Source: Flavobacterium gillisiae (lineage in GTDB: Bacteria > Bacteroidota > Bacteroidia > Flavobacteriales > Flavobacteriaceae). Taken from it: a DNA stretch of 64,000 bases. This document shows positions 37,259 through 46,535 of the stretch, piece by piece. The position numbers and the translations under genes are program-made. Within the stretch, counting starts at the first letter, position 1; the number at the start of each line of letters is the position of its first letter. The notes beneath the pieces were generated by a model. The model had not been told where the DNA came from. It saw only the letters and a program-made list of their open reading frames with translations, and searched no databases. Location: contig NZ_FNRD01000001.1 of NCBI RefSeq assembly GCF_900107635.1, positions 558,001-622,000 of the forward strand, read 5' to 3'.

Positions 37259-37783
37259 TTAGTTTTCAGCTATAAGTTCACCATCAGGATGAACCTTTAA
37301 CTTGCGGCTTTCATTTCCTTTTTTAATTTTTATATTATATTGTTTCTTTAATATGTCTCCTTTTTCTTGAGAATATAAATACTTATCATTTACAATTTCC
37401 CATCCAGGGAATTTTTTGTAAATTTCGTAGATTAGTTTGCTTGGTAATACTACATTTCTATAATTTTCTACAACACGAATTAGTTGGCCGTTCTCATTAT
37501 AAGTGGCCGCCAAGGTCCCTCCTTTTACTTCCATGTATACTAGATACGTTTCGTAGCCTTCATAGTTTTTTCCAAGATCATAGGCAATGAAACTATCTTC
37601 TAGGGCTCTAACTTTAGGATCTGCATTTCTATCAGGCAGATATACCGAGAAATCATCTCCAGCACTTTTGATTACTACAGCAGGTAAATTTTCCATACTG
37701 ATGTTTCCAGTATTTTTTACTTGTGAGTATGACAGACTTGTTAATCCTATAAATAATATTAAAATATACTTAAACGCTTTCAT
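37259..37783 (-). CDS. Secreted PepSY-like protein, paralog 3
   Basis: This 174-residue member of the tandem triplet has the signal peptide YILILFIGLTSLSYSQ. The mature domain keeps the conserved features of the set: GTLAATYNENGQLIRVVENY, LPSKLIYEIYKKFPGW and YLYSQEKGDILKKQYNIKI. It is slightly shorter than its sisters because of a deletion after the signal peptide. It is the upstream-most of the three on this strand. Secretion is supported by the signal. Nothing indicates a ligand or partner. Confidence 0.75.
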   Translation of the reverse strand: MKAFKYILILFIGLTSLSYSQVKNTGNISMENLPAVVIKSAGDDFSVYLPDRNADPKVRALEDSFIAYDLGKNYEGYETYLVYMEVKGGTLAATYNENGQLIRVVENYRNVVLPSKLIYEIYKKFPGWEIVNDKYLYSQEKGDILKKQYNIKIKKGNESRKLKVHPDGELIAEN

Positions 37784-38209
37784 AGTAGTTGAATTTAAAT
37801 TAGTAATGGCTCAATTTAGAATATGTTTTAAGGTGTGTATATTTCTTCCCCTTTTTAGTTTGTCAATTTATTCTAAATTATTTGAAAAAATAATTTTGCG
37901 TTTTGGAGCTTTTTAAATGAAATTGTAATTATATATAAATTTACAAATTATAGCTTCAAGTTACAGTTAGTGAGGAGGTTAAGTTTTGTTAATTAACTTT
38001 GTATTTGTAGTATTGTTGGTCGTTTTTCCTTATGTATTGAGGGCTTATGCTGATTTTTTGTTTTTACCGATTAGAGGGTTTAACATTGATTTTCTTCCAT
38101 GCTGTTTCTTTTTTTAATCGGTAATTCATGATGAAGGAATGCGTTTAAATAGAAAAACACCAACGTTTGGTTGGTGTTTTTCTATCTATTATAACGTTTT
38201 AATTGTTTG
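37784..38209. other. 426-bp stretch between paralog 3 and mutase
   Basis: No gene is visible. TAACTTTG at 37994-38001 matches the -7 consensus on the plus strand, but no plus-strand gene follows, so it may be chance or drive a short RNA. The mutase terminator lies at its right end. Confidence 0.35.
38151..38183 (-). terminator. Terminator of the udk-mutase gene run
   Basis: AGAAAAACACCAA pairs with TTGGTGTTTTTCT around CGTTTGG. It lies 27 bp beyond the stop of the large mutase subunit. Confidence 0.88.
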
Positions 38210-40363
38210 TTATTCTCCTATAAGGATTTCTAATATCTTTATGGCAGCATCGCTAATTTTTGTTCCAGGGCCAAAAACAGCAACCGCTCCGGCATCAAAT
38301 AAGAATTGATAATCTTGAGATGGAATTACTCCACCCACAACGACCATAATATCTTCACGCCCGTATTTTTTCAATTCTTCAATTACTTGAGGGACTAGCG
38401 TTTTATGTCCCGCGGCTAATGAGGATACACCTAGAATATGAACATCATTTTCTATAGCTTGTTTCGCTGCTTCGGCTGGAGTTTGAAATAGAGGACCAAT
38501 ATCTACGTCAAAACCTACATCAGCATATCCCGTAGCAACTACTTTTGCACCACGATCGTGTCCGTCTTGCCCCATTTTGGCAATCATGATTCTAGGGCGA
38601 CGGCCTTCTTGTTTAGCAAAGGTATCAGCTAGTTGTTTGGCTTTTTCAAAGCTTTTGTCGTCTTTTATTTCTTTACTATACACGCCGCTAAAAGATTTAA
38701 TTTGTGCTTTATATCGTCCAAAAACAGTTTCTAAGGCATCACTAATTTCACCCAATGTAGTTCGGTTTCTTGCGGCATCCACTGCTAATTCCAGTAAATT
38801 TCCTTCTCCAGTTTTCGCACAAAGGATTAATTTATCCAATGATTTCTGTACTTTTTCGCTGTCTCTGCTTGCCTTGATTTGGTCCAATTGCTCCAATTGT
38901 TGTTTTCGAACCATTTGGTTGTCTACATCTAAAATTAGCAAAGGATCTTCTTTCTCGAGGCGGTATTTATTTACACCTACAATAATATCTTGTCCACTAT
39001 CTATACGCGCTTGTTTTCTTGCGGCTGCTTCTTCAATTCTAAGTTTTGGAATTCCCGCTTCAATGGCTTTGGTCATTCCACCAAGCTCTTCTACTTCTTC
39101 GATAAGCTTCCAGGCACTTTCAGCAATATCATTGGTCAAACTTTCGACATAATAGCTTCCTGCCCAAGGATCAACTGTTTTAGTTATTTTTGTTTCTTCT
39201 TGTAAAAAGATCTGTGTGTTCCTCGCAATTCGAGCGGAGAAGTCCGTCGGTAAAGCAATGGCTTCGTCTAATGCATTAGTATGCAAAGACTGGGTTCCTC
39301 CAAAAGCTGCTGCCGATGCTTCAATACAAGTACGGGCTACATTATTAAAAGGGTCTTGTTCTGTTAAACTCCAACCACTAGTTTGGCAGTGGGTTCTTAA
39401 AGCTAATGATTTATCATCTTTTGGATTAAACTGTTTTACCAGTTTAGCCCAAATCATTCTTCCAGCACGCATCTTTGCAATTTCCATAAAATGGTTCATC
39501 CCGATAGCCCAGAAAAAAGAAAGGCGCGGAGCGAACTCATCAATTTTCATTCCGGTTGATAATCCCGTTCTGATGTATTCCAGTCCATCGGCAAGCGTGT
39601 ACGCTAATTCAATATCAGCGGTGGCGCCTGCTTCCTGCATGTGATAACCAGAAATGGATATGGAATTGAATTTTGGCATTTTCTTGCTCGTGTATTCAAA
39701 GATATCTGCTATAATTTTCATCGAAGGAGTAGGAGGATAGATGTACGTATTACGTACCATAAACTCTTTTAGAATATCGTTTTGTATCGTTCCTGAAAGT
39801 TGCTCTGGTTTTACCCCTTGCTCTTCGGCAGCAACAATATAGAAAGCCATAATGGGAAGGACTGCGCCGTTCATAGTCATTGAAACTGACATTTCATCTA
39901 AGGGAATCTGATCAAACAATACTTTCATATCTTCGACAGAGTCAATAGCAACTCCTGCTTTTCCTACATCACCCACAACGCGTTCGTGATCTGAATCATA
40001 ACCACGGTGCGTAGGTAAATCAAAAGCGATGGATAGTCCTTTTTGTCCTGCAGCAAGATTTCGTCTATAAAAAGCATTACTTTCTTCTGCTGTTGAAAAT
40101 CCTGCATATTGGCGAATTGTCCAAGGGCGGCGCACATACATTGTGGTATAAGGCCCTCTTAAATTTGGAGCAAAGCCAGCACCAAAATCAAGATGCTTGA
40201 GATTTTCAATATCTTTTTTCGAATAAGTGGGTTTGAGTTCAATGCCTTCAGCCGTAAAAAAGTCCGCAGTTAAAGCATCTTGTTCTTGCAACGCCGGTTC
40301 CTCTTTTGACTTTTGACTATCTAATTGAATATGTTGGAGGTCATTTCTTATCATTTGTGACAC
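38210..40363 (-). CDS. mutB: Methylmalonyl-CoA mutase large (alpha) subunit
   Basis: This adenosylcobalamin enzyme of 717 residues interconverts methylmalonyl-CoA and succinyl-CoA, linking propionate metabolism to the TCA cycle. The TIM-barrel part starts with [20 protein letters not shown] near residue 75 and has [13 protein letters not shown] near 113. The C-terminal B12 domain has the base-off ligand motif [11 protein letters not shown] near 595 and [10 protein letters not shown] near 680. It follows the small-subunit gene by 37 bp, so the two are co-expressed. Length is standard for the catalytic subunit. The symbol may also be written mcmA or scpA. Confidence 0.95.
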   Translation of the reverse strand: MSQMIRNDLQHIQLDSQKSKEEPALQEQDALTADFFTAEGIELKPTYSKKDIENLKHLDFGAGFAPNLRGPYTTMYVRRPWTIRQYAGFSTAEESNAFYRRNLAAGQKGLSIAFDLPTHRGYDSDHERVVGDVGKAGVAIDSVEDMKVLFDQIPLDEMSVSMTMNGAVLPIMAFYIVAAEEQGVKPEQLSGTIQNDILKEFMVRNTYIYPPTPSMKIIADIFEYTSKKMPKFNSISISGYHMQEAGATADIELAYTLADGLEYIRTGLSTGMKIDEFAPRLSFFWAIGMNHFMEIAKMRAGRMIWAKLVKQFNPKDDKSLALRTHCQTSGWSLTEQDPFNNVARTCIEASAAAFGGTQSLHTNALDEAIALPTDFSARIARNTQIFLQEETKITKTVDPWAGSYYVESLTNDIAESAWKLIEEVEELGGMTKAIEAGIPKLRIEEAAARKQARIDSGQDIIVGVNKYRLEKEDPLLILDVDNQMVRKQQLEQLDQIKASRDSEKVQKSLDKLILCAKTGEGNLLELAVDAARNRTTLGEISDALETVFGRYKAQIKSFSGVYSKEIKDDKSFEKAKQLADTFAKQEGRRPRIMIAKMGQDGHDRGAKVVATGYADVGFDVDIGPLFQTPAEAAKQAIENDVHILGVSSLAAGHKTLVPQVIEELKKYGREDIMVVVGGVIPSQDYQFLFDAGAVAVFGPGTKISDAAIKILEILIGE

Positions 40364-40400
40364 TAATTTATACGTATTGTTGACTGATTGCAGTTCTACA

Positions 40401-41768
40401 CTATTTTTCTAAATCCAGACGTTCTTGTTCTACTTTTTCGGCTAATCGTTTTTCGATTATTGGCGTAATCAAAGTTTTTCTTGGTTTGACTTTTACAAAA
40501 GGAAACAATTCTAAATCCTGTTTCATCTTGTCGTCTTTGTTTGGGTACTTATTAGTTCCTAGCAAGACTTCTTTTCCTGAGTCAAAAAGTTCCTGTTCTT
40601 TATCAGCACTTTCCTGGATTTTTCTTTTTATAATACCTTCGTTCAATTGTTTTAGAAAACCACCATTGGCTTCTATGTCTTTGAATAAAGTCAATGCTTT
40701 TTCGGCTAATTGAATAGTCAATGTTTCGATATAATAACTTCCGTCTGCAGGGTTGTTTACCTTGTCGAAATAGCTTTCGTTTTTTAGAACCAACAATTGA
40801 TTTCTGGCGATTCTATCTCCAAATTCGTTGTCTTTATGATATAGTGAATCGTAAGGCAAATTAGCAATTGCATCTGCTCCTCCTAGGATTGCCGACATAC
40901 ATTCAGTCGTACTACGCAACATGTTTACATTGTAATCATAAAGCGTTTTATTCCTTTTTGTAGGAGAAACTAAAAGATGGCATTCTAAGTTATGGTTGTA
41001 TTCTTTAGCGACTAAATTAAAAAGCAATCGTAAGGCTCTCAGTTTTGCAATTTCAAAGAAATAATTAGTACCCACAGCAACCTCTATAACTATCGGCTGA
41101 CTGATAACTGGAATTCTGTTGAAATATTCATTGACATGTGCTAAGGTATAAGCAAGCTGCTGAACCATGTTGGCTCCAGCATTTTGGTATAAAGTAGCGT
41201 CAACACTGATTATAGAACTATTTGGAATCGCTGTAGACAGTAAGTTCAGCGAATCAAAATTGTTTTTATCCTTAGTAGTAAACCAATTACCGTCTCGGGC
41301 TAATTGCCCTATTGGATCTAGGTTGTAATACGCAATGGCCTTTTTCTGATGTATTATTGCATCGATTTTTTTAACGAAATCGATTGAGAAAAATTTAAAA
41401 TTGAAGTAAACAGCAATCTTTTCTAAAGGAAGTTTTTCCAAAAGTTTCGCTACGTCGATAGTATCATTTTCTATGGTAAAACGAAGACTGTCTGCACCTC
41501 TGTTTAAAGTATCCAAAGCTCTTTCCACTGATTTTTCAATGTCGAAAACAAAAATGTTTTGACAAATTTTAAATTCAGCTGCTTTTGTCTTCACAACAGC
41601 TGCTTTTGTATACTCATCTCGATGATAAAAAGGTTTCACCTTAATGTCTTCTGGAGAATTCCAGATCAAGGTTTCATTGTAATCCGCTCCCTTAAGTTCA
41701 AACTGGATTTTTTGTTTCCATTGTTTGGAAGAAACAGGATCGAAATCTTCGAATAAATTAGTAGCCAT
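40401..41768 (-). CDS. mutA: Methylmalonyl-CoA mutase small (beta) subunit, short form
   Basis: This non-catalytic mutase subunit of 455 residues pairs with the large subunit encoded just downstream. The barrel is recognisable ([20 protein letters not shown], then [20 protein letters not shown], then [27 protein letters not shown] in broken form), but the His-containing B12-binding motif and the entire C-terminal cobalamin domain are absent. Classical beta subunits run to about 620-640 residues and keep a degenerate version of that domain. The gene ends cleanly with a charged tail, so this is a real short form, not a frameshift. Confidence 0.9.
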   Translation of the reverse strand: MATNLFEDFDPVSSKQWKQKIQFELKGADYNETLIWNSPEDIKVKPFYHRDEYTKAAVVKTKAAEFKICQNIFVFDIEKSVERALDTLNRGADSLRFTIENDTIDVAKLLEKLPLEKIAVYFNFKFFSIDFVKKIDAIIHQKKAIAYYNLDPIGQLARDGNWFTTKDKNNFDSLNLLSTAIPNSSIISVDATLYQNAGANMVQQLAYTLAHVNEYFNRIPVISQPIVIEVAVGTNYFFEIAKLRALRLLFNLVAKEYNHNLECHLLVSPTKRNKTLYDYNVNMLRSTTECMSAILGGADAIANLPYDSLYHKDNEFGDRIARNQLLVLKNESYFDKVNNPADGSYYIETLTIQLAEKALTLFKDIEANGGFLKQLNEGIIKRKIQESADKEQELFDSGKEVLLGTNKYPNKDDKMKQDLELFPFVKVKPRKTLITPIIEKRLAEKVEQERLDLEK

Positions 41769-41800
41769 TTTAATTTTGATTTTTAATAATTCAAGATTTA

Positions 41801-42124
41801 TTATTTTTTTTCTATGCTGTCACCTTCAAATTCTATGATGTAAATATCCTCGCTGTCTTTTTTCATGTAGTACTTTTCGCGAGCGTATTTTTCTATTTGT
41901 TCTGGGTTCTTCAATTGCTTGATTTGCTCTTCGTCTTTTTTAATTTCTTCCTGGTAGTACTCTTTGTTGTCCTCCAGTTCGCTGACTTGATTGTCTAGAA
42001 ATCTATGGTCAAAATACGAATAGTTGTCCAGAAAAATCATCCAAGTTGAAAAAAACAACAGCACCCACACATATTTATTGCTTAAAAATTTAAACCAAGG
42101 TTTGTCTTTATGCGGATTTGTCAT
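41801..42124 (-). CDS. Septum formation initiator, FtsB/DivIC family
   Basis: This is a single-pass membrane protein of 107 residues. A short basic N-terminus is followed by one span (YVWVLLFFSTWMIFLDNYS) and a coiled coil (about 45-80, SELEDNKEYYQEEIKKDEEQ). The conserved ending NPEQIEKYAREKYYMKK is the FtsB/DivIC signature. It should join FtsL and FtsQ at the division site and help activate septal wall synthesis. It lies 32 bp upstream of the mutase small subunit and downstream of udk, all on one strand. The mutase link has no obvious functional meaning. Confidence 0.88.
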   Translation of the reverse strand: MTNPHKDKPWFKFLSNKYVWVLLFFSTWMIFLDNYSYFDHRFLDNQVSELEDNKEYYQEEIKKDEEQIKQLKNPEQIEKYAREKYYMKKDSEDIYIIEFEGDSIEKK

Positions 42125-42252
42125 GTTTTATTTATTTAGCCCCGAGTACAGTGAAAATTTAATCGTATTGACCTGGATTGAAACAGAAAACACTTCCCGA
42201 TAATAATCGGGATTGTTTCTCAAACTTGTAATGTGATAAAATTACAATAAAA

Positions 42253-42861
42253 TTATAGAATTCTTTGATTTATTACGGCACGAACTACGTCAATTGCAAC
42301 CGTATTGTATTTGTCATTCGGTATGATAATGTCTGCAAACGCTTTAGTAGGCTCTATAAACTGCTGATGCATTGGTTTTAGGGTGTTTTGATACCTACTA
42401 AGAACCTCGTCCATATCGCGTCCGCGTTCGGCAATATCACGTTTCATACGGCGAATCAACCTTTCGTCAGAATCGGCATGAACATAAATTTTTACGTCAA
42501 ACATATCGCGTAACTCTGGGTTTGCTAGTATTAAAATTCCTTCTACAATCATCACTTTTCTAGGATGAGTAGTAATAGTATCTTCCGTTCTGTTATGAGT
42601 TACAAAAGAATAGACCGGTTGCTGGACTGTTTTCTCTGCTTTTAGCTCTTTTAAATGGGCAACTAACAATTCGAAATCTATTGCGCGAGGATGGTCAAAA
42701 TTAATCAAAGCACGCTCATCAAAAGACAAGTTTTTGTTCTCTTTATAATAAGAATCCTGTGAAATAATCCCGACTTCTGCCTCGGGTAATTCATTCATAA
42801 TCTGATGAACTACGGTAGTTTTTCCGCTTCCTGTTCCGCCTGCAATCCCTATAATGAGCAT
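42253..42861 (-). CDS. udk: Uridine kinase
   Basis: This kinase of 202 residues phosphorylates uridine and cytidine for pyrimidine salvage. Walker A is GIAGGTGSGKTT at residues 5-16. The substrate segment is ISQDSYYKENKNLSFDERAL, with FDHPRAIDFELL next. The lid has DSDERLIRRMKRDIAERGRD near residue 130. Length and motifs are standard. It begins the udk-divIC-mutase run. A -7 box lies 28 bp upstream. A short hairpin TCCCGAT-AATA-ATCGGGA (42195-42212) lies between it and divIC. Confidence 0.95.
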   Translation of the reverse strand: MLIIGIAGGTGSGKTTVVHQIMNELPEAEVGIISQDSYYKENKNLSFDERALINFDHPRAIDFELLVAHLKELKAEKTVQQPVYSFVTHNRTEDTITTHPRKVMIVEGILILANPELRDMFDVKIYVHADSDERLIRRMKRDIAERGRDMDEVLSRYQNTLKPMHQQFIEPTKAFADIIIPNDKYNTVAIDVVRAVINQRIL

Positions 42862-42889
42862 AAAATGGTGTTGTTATAAATTGGTAGTG

Positions 42890-42897
42890 CAAAAATA
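42890..42897 (-). promoter_or_regulatory. -7 box of udk
   Basis: On the minus strand this reads TATTTTTG, matching TAnnTTTG, 28 bp upstream of the start. No -33 TTTG is seen. Confidence 0.42.
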
Positions 42898-42953
42898 GGA
42901 ATTAAATCGGGAGTGGTTTTTGTTTTTCACATAAAATATTGGGCTTTAAATTG

Positions 42954-43102
42954 AGGAGCTATTCCGGCTATCCGTTTCAAGGTTTTGCCCACAAGCTATT
43001 TTTCCATTGCCCTAAAAAGAGCTTCCTTTGGTCGCTTTTTTAGGTCAGGAAAAACAACGCCTTTGGGCTGCAACGCTTTCCACTACTATCCGGGCTATTT
43101 GA
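42954..43102 (-). repeat. Structured intergenic repeat, copy 2
   Basis: Read on the minus strand the copy starts with CGGATAGTAGTGGAAAG (43075-43091 region) and ends with TTGAAACGGATAGCC and GGAATAGCTCC (42955-42981). These match the left and right blocks of copy 1 at 25902-26028. The centre is different and folds through CCTAAAAA and TTTTTTAGG. This fills most of the 368-bp gap between udk and the SDR gene. Confidence 0.68.
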
Positions 43103-43173
43103 CCATCAGTGGTAATTGGACGAAATTTACGAGAATGAGCTATTATTTAGAAAAGGGAAGGAGTATTAAATGC

Positions 43174-43209
43174 AAAAAGAGAGAACCAAACAAATGGCTC
43201 TCTCTTTTT
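43174..43209 (-). terminator. Terminator of the SDR gene
   Basis: AAAAAGAGAG pairs with CTCTCTTTTT around a 16-base loop. It is 20 bp beyond the SDR stop on the minus strand. Confidence 0.82.
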
Positions 43210-43229
43210 AAAAAGAATTCAGATCTTAC

Positions 43230-44111
43230 TTATTTATTCTTCTTTGCTTTTATCATCATTTCTAGTTGGTCCCAAAGTTCTTCTGGAATAGCTTCCAACA
43301 TATTAAATTGACCAGCACCTTTCAGCCATTCACCACCGTCGATAACTACGACTTCACCATTTATATAAGCAGAGAAATCAGAAACCATGTAAGCGGCTAA
43401 ATTGGCTAATTCTTGGTGGTCTCCTACACGTTGTAACGGCACTTTTTTTGCCATGTCAAACTTTTCAGCAAGATCGCCAGGCATCAATCTGTCCCAAGCT
43501 CCTTTGGTAGGGAAAGGTCCGGGAGCAATTGCGTTCGTGCGGATTCCGTATTTTGCCCATTCTACAGCAAGACTTCGCGTCATCGCAAGAACTCCTGCTT
43601 TTGCAGTAGCGCTAGGTACAACATAAGCTGAACCTGTCCAAGCGTAAGTAGTTACAATATTTAACACCGTTGAAGATGTTTGTTTGCTGTCAATCCAATG
43701 TTTTCCAAAAGCGAGTGTACAGTTTTTAGTTCCTTTTAAAACGATATCAATAACGGTATCAAACGCGTTCGCAGATAATCTTTCTGTTGGGGATATAAAA
43801 TTTCCTGCTGCATTATTTAGCAAAACATCCACTTTTCCAAAAGCTTTCAATACGCTTTGTAGCATATTTTCAACTTCTTCATAATGACGTACGTCACATT
43901 GTAGCGGCAAACAAGTTCCTCCGGTTGCTGCCTCTAGTTCTGAAGCAGTATTTTTTAGCTTGTCTATGTCTCTTGAAGTAATAGCTACTTGTGCGCCGAG
44001 TTCTAGGAAATACTTTGTCATCGCTTTTCCTAAACCGCTACCGCCACCAGTAACAACTATTACTTTTCCTTTTAGCGCATCGTCGCGCAACATTTTATCG
44101 GTATAACTCAT
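43230..44111 (-). CDS. SDR oxidoreductase, 2,4-dienoyl-CoA reductase-like
   Basis: This short-chain dehydrogenase/reductase of 293 residues is predicted to use NADPH to reduce 2,4-dienoyl-CoA in the breakdown of polyunsaturated fatty acids. The Rossmann motif is VTGGGSGLGKAMT near residue 20, the next strand ends in TSRD (favouring NADPH), and NNAAGNFISP is near 98. The usual YxxxK motif is replaced by VVPSATAKAGVLAMTRSLAVEW, the pattern of the eukaryotic dienoyl-CoA reductase DECR. The ending NGEVVVIDGGEWL also fits. It is a single-gene unit. Confidence 0.85.
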   Translation of the reverse strand: MSYTDKMLRDDALKGKVIVVTGGGSGLGKAMTKYFLELGAQVAITSRDIDKLKNTASELEAATGGTCLPLQCDVRHYEEVENMLQSVLKAFGKVDVLLNNAAGNFISPTERLSANAFDTVIDIVLKGTKNCTLAFGKHWIDSKQTSSTVLNIVTTYAWTGSAYVVPSATAKAGVLAMTRSLAVEWAKYGIRTNAIAPGPFPTKGAWDRLMPGDLAEKFDMAKKVPLQRVGDHQELANLAAYMVSDFSAYINGEVVVIDGGEWLKGAGQFNMLEAIPEELWDQLEMMIKAKKNK

Positions 44112-44193
44112 AATTGGTTTTATTTTTTTGGTATTGTAAATATAGAAAAATTTAAATAGTATGCACGCATATTAAAATCAAAATTTCATAGGC

Positions 44194-45321
44194 TTAGATT
44201 TTGCATAACCTTTTTGCCGCTTCTTCTAGAGTAGCATTGTCTTTTGCAAAACAAAAACGTATTAAATGAAGGTCTTTTCCATTTTCGTAGAAACTCGAAA
44301 TAGGAATCGCAGCCACACCATATTCCGTGATTAATCGTTTACAAAAATCCACATCATTTTCATTAGAAATAGCGGCGTAGGAAGCTACTTGAAAATAGGT
44401 GCCTTCACAAGGGAGGAGTTTAAACCTACTTGTTTTCAATAGTTCTCTGAAGTAATCCCTTTTCGTTTGATATAAACTTCCAATTCCGTCAACCGAAACC
44501 ATATCTAGGTACTCGCTTATTGCTACTTGGCAAATACTGTTGACACTAAAAACTAAAAACTGATGTACTTTTTTAATTTCTTTCATTAAATGTTCTGGGG
44601 CGACAAGATAGCCTACTTTCCAACCTGTGACATGAAATGATTTCCCAAACGACGAAACCATGACGCAACGGTTCAGGAGATTGATACGAGTATGCGCCGA
44701 AATATGTTTTTCTTCAAAAGTGATGTATTCATAGACTTCATCAGAGAGTACAATAATGTCCGGGAATTGTTGCAGTAAGGATTCTAATGCTTCAAAATCA
44801 GATTGCGTCAGAATCTTTCCAGTTGGATTATGCGGATTATTGATGATAATCATTTTAGTATTCGCGGAACAGGCTTTCCTTATAGTAGTCCAATTAGGAG
44901 TATAATCATCGTTTAGCGAAACACGTACTGCTGTTGCATTGCACAATAATACAGGAGCTTCATAGCAGTCATAACTTGGATCAAGTATAATTACTTCGTC
45001 GTCAGTCTGTATTAAAGCCTGAATAGTGGTAAAAATTGCTTGTGTAGCGCCTGCAGTTACTAATATCTCTATTTCTGGTAGAATAATTCTTCGGTAGGAG
45101 TTTTTGACTAGAAGGGCTATGTTAGATAATAGAGGTGGGTAGCCTGCCATAGGAAGGTATTGATGCACATTCTCTTTTGCTAATCGAGCAACAATATTTG
45201 TCAACTGTTCATCAACAGGAAAGTTAGGGAATCCCTGCGAAAGATTAATGGCTCCATGTTCTGCAGCCATTTTGGACATTACAGTAAAAATACTCGTACC
45301 AATATTTGGAAGTTTTGACAT
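44194..45321 (-). CDS. PLP aminotransferase, YbdL/kynurenine aminotransferase type
   Basis: This class I aminotransferase of 375 residues probably transaminates methionine or aromatic/kynurenine substrates. It resembles E. coli YbdL along its length: INLSQGFPNFPVDEQL near residue 25, the PLP-phosphate contact TAGATQAIF near 93, the NNPHNPTGK loop near 164, and the Schiff-base Lys in SSFGKSFHVTGWKVGY near 227. The substrate Arg is in LIRFCFAKDN near the end. A terminator precedes its promoter region; near the start TACTTTTA is close to the -7 consensus. It is cytosolic. Confidence 0.88.
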   Translation of the reverse strand: MSKLPNIGTSIFTVMSKMAAEHGAINLSQGFPNFPVDEQLTNIVARLAKENVHQYLPMAGYPPLLSNIALLVKNSYRRIILPEIEILVTAGATQAIFTTIQALIQTDDEVIILDPSYDCYEAPVLLCNATAVRVSLNDDYTPNWTTIRKACSANTKMIIINNPHNPTGKILTQSDFEALESLLQQFPDIIVLSDEVYEYITFEEKHISAHTRINLLNRCVMVSSFGKSFHVTGWKVGYLVAPEHLMKEIKKVHQFLVFSVNSICQVAISEYLDMVSVDGIGSLYQTKRDYFRELLKTSRFKLLPCEGTYFQVASYAAISNENDVDFCKRLITEYGVAAIPISSFYENGKDLHLIRFCFAKDNATLEEAAKRLCKI

Positions 45322-45407
45322 ACTTATCTTTTTAGTACTCTAAAAGTAAGCAAATGATTTGAGTTAATATGCTGTTTCTTTAAGATTCAGAAGTACTAGA
45401 TAAAATA

Positions 45408-45440
45408 AAGAAAGACACTTCTTGCGGAGTGTCTTTCTTT
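45408..45440 (-). terminator. Terminator of the DUF4440 lipoprotein gene
   Basis: AAAGAAAGACACT pairs with AGTGTCTTTCTTT around TCTTGCGG. It sits 8 bp beyond the stop on the minus strand. Confidence 0.9.
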
Positions 45441-45447
45441 ATTGTTT

Positions 45448-45942
45448 TTATTTTTTCGTCATGGGCATATCTGAATTCCCCATATCTCTGATGCAAATGT
45501 ATTTTCCGTCCTTTTTTTCAAAAAGACTAATAAAATGTCCACTGTTTACTTTTGTACCTGTCGAGTCTGTTACCTTATATCCGCCAATTTCGACTAGCAT
45601 ATTCCCGTCATTTGAAGGATGGATTTCTTGAGTTTCGAAGGCAATTTTTGCACCTTTTGGGAAAGTAAGTAATTCGGTTTTCATTGATTCATGAATCGCT
45701 TTTTTTCCTTCTAAGGGCATTTTACCGTTTGAAAAACTAACGGCATCTTCGGCATAATAATTTATTGCATCTGTAGTCCCGTTATTGTAGGATTCGGCAA
45801 AAGCATTTTCCATTGCTTGAATTTCAGTTTTGATTGCCTCTTTGTCAACCATGACTGCGGGAACTTCTTTCTTTTGATTACAAGCTGTCATAAAAGAAAT
45901 GATAACTACCAATAATCCTCCCTTAAAAATACTGTTTTTCAT
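45448..45942 (-). CDS. SnoaL/DUF4440-like lipoprotein
   Basis: This 164-residue lipoprotein has the lipobox at Cys21 (SFMTAC). The mature part has the NTF2-like cone fold typical of DUF4440/SnoaL proteins: IKTEIQAMENAFAESYNNGT helix, YYAEDAVSFSNGKMPLEGK, and closing strands SGHFISLFEKKDGKYICIRD. Proteins of this fold may bind small ligands or be enzymes; nothing here tells which. The residues after Cys (NQKKE) do not resemble the surface-export signal, so it may stay in the periplasm. Next to it, on the same strand, lie three tiny membrane-protein genes. Confidence 0.82.
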   Translation of the reverse strand: MKNSIFKGGLLVVIISFMTACNQKKEVPAVMVDKEAIKTEIQAMENAFAESYNNGTTDAINYYAEDAVSFSNGKMPLEGKKAIHESMKTELLTFPKGAKIAFETQEIHPSNDGNMLVEIGGYKVTDSTGTKVNSGHFISLFEKKDGKYICIRDMGNSDMPMTKK

Positions 45943-46136
45943 AATTATATTTTTTTAAAATTTAACATAATTGATTAAGTTAAAGATTAAGGGGTAATAA
46001 AATTAATGATAAAATATTGATTATCAGCATTTAGAACGAATATTTTTAGTTTAGTATGAATCTGAAAGTAAAATTGTCCTAGTCTTTATGTCTCTGGAAG
46101 AGAATGTTATTGCTTTGTAGTTTATAGAAGTGAGTT

Positions 46137-46292
46137 TTATTTTATCACGATAGTAGAAGCAGTATTTCTTCCCTCGTCATAGGCTTTCATAAATGCCGCT
46201 TTAGATTCTTTCCAGTTGTATATGCTTTCTATAATAAATAGAGCAACCATAGTTAGTAATACTCCTGTAAATAATTTTTTAGCTTCTTTCAT
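46137..46292 (-). CDS. Tiny single-span membrane protein, ESIYNW paralog 1
   Basis: This 51-residue protein starts MKEAKKLFTG, then a hydrophobic span (VLLTMVALFII), then the motif ESIYNWKESKAAFMKAYDEG and a short tail. With the genes at 46308 and 46536 it forms a tandem set of three paralogs that share FxxESIYNW followed by a charged residue, SK or NK, and an aromatic-rich end. The span and basic N-terminus suggest that the N-terminus is inside and the motif outside. It is the most diverged copy at the N-terminus. The function is unknown. Confidence 0.72.
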   Translation of the reverse strand: MKEAKKLFTGVLLTMVALFIIESIYNWKESKAAFMKAYDEGRNTASTIVIK

Positions 46293-46307
46293 TTTTATTG
46301 GTTTTAG

Positions 46308-46445
46308 CTACCTATTGTTAGAGGCATCATTCCAGCCTTTTAAAAAATCACTTTTGTTTTCTTTCCAGTTATAGATTGATTCAAATATAAAAAAAGCAAG
46401 TGTGCCTAATAGGAATACACGAACATCTCTTTTGGTTACTTTCAT
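46308..46445 (-). CDS. Tiny single-span membrane protein, ESIYNW paralog 2
   Basis: This 45-residue protein starts MKVTKRDVRV, then one span (FLLGTLAFFIF), then ESIYNWKENKSDFLKGWNDA. It begins with the same MKVT-RDVRVF pattern as paralog 3, and the 10 bases upstream of the two ATGs are identical (ACTATTTAAA). The conserved span plus motif, in three copies with different codons, supports real translation and selection. No database family comes to mind. Confidence 0.75.
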   Translation of the reverse strand: MKVTKRDVRVFLLGTLAFFIFESIYNWKENKSDFLKGWNDASNNR

Positions 46446-46535
46446 TTTAAATAGTTTTAAGAATTGTGAAAAGGATATAGTTTTTGGAAGAGATGGTTTA
46501 ATCTTTTAGTAATATAAAAATGACACTGTTAATTA

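Noticed and set aside
37994..38001. Plus-strand TAACTTTG box
   Set aside because: It matches the -7 consensus, but no plus-strand gene or clear RNA follows before the mutase terminator.
42195..42212. Hairpin TCCCGAT-AATA-ATCGGGA between udk and divIC
   Set aside because: It has no T-run and is short. It may be a minor processing site, so it is not called a terminator.
42985..43311. 108-codon open frame
   Set aside because: It lies in the structured repeat and runs into the SDR gene on the other strand. It has no coding features.
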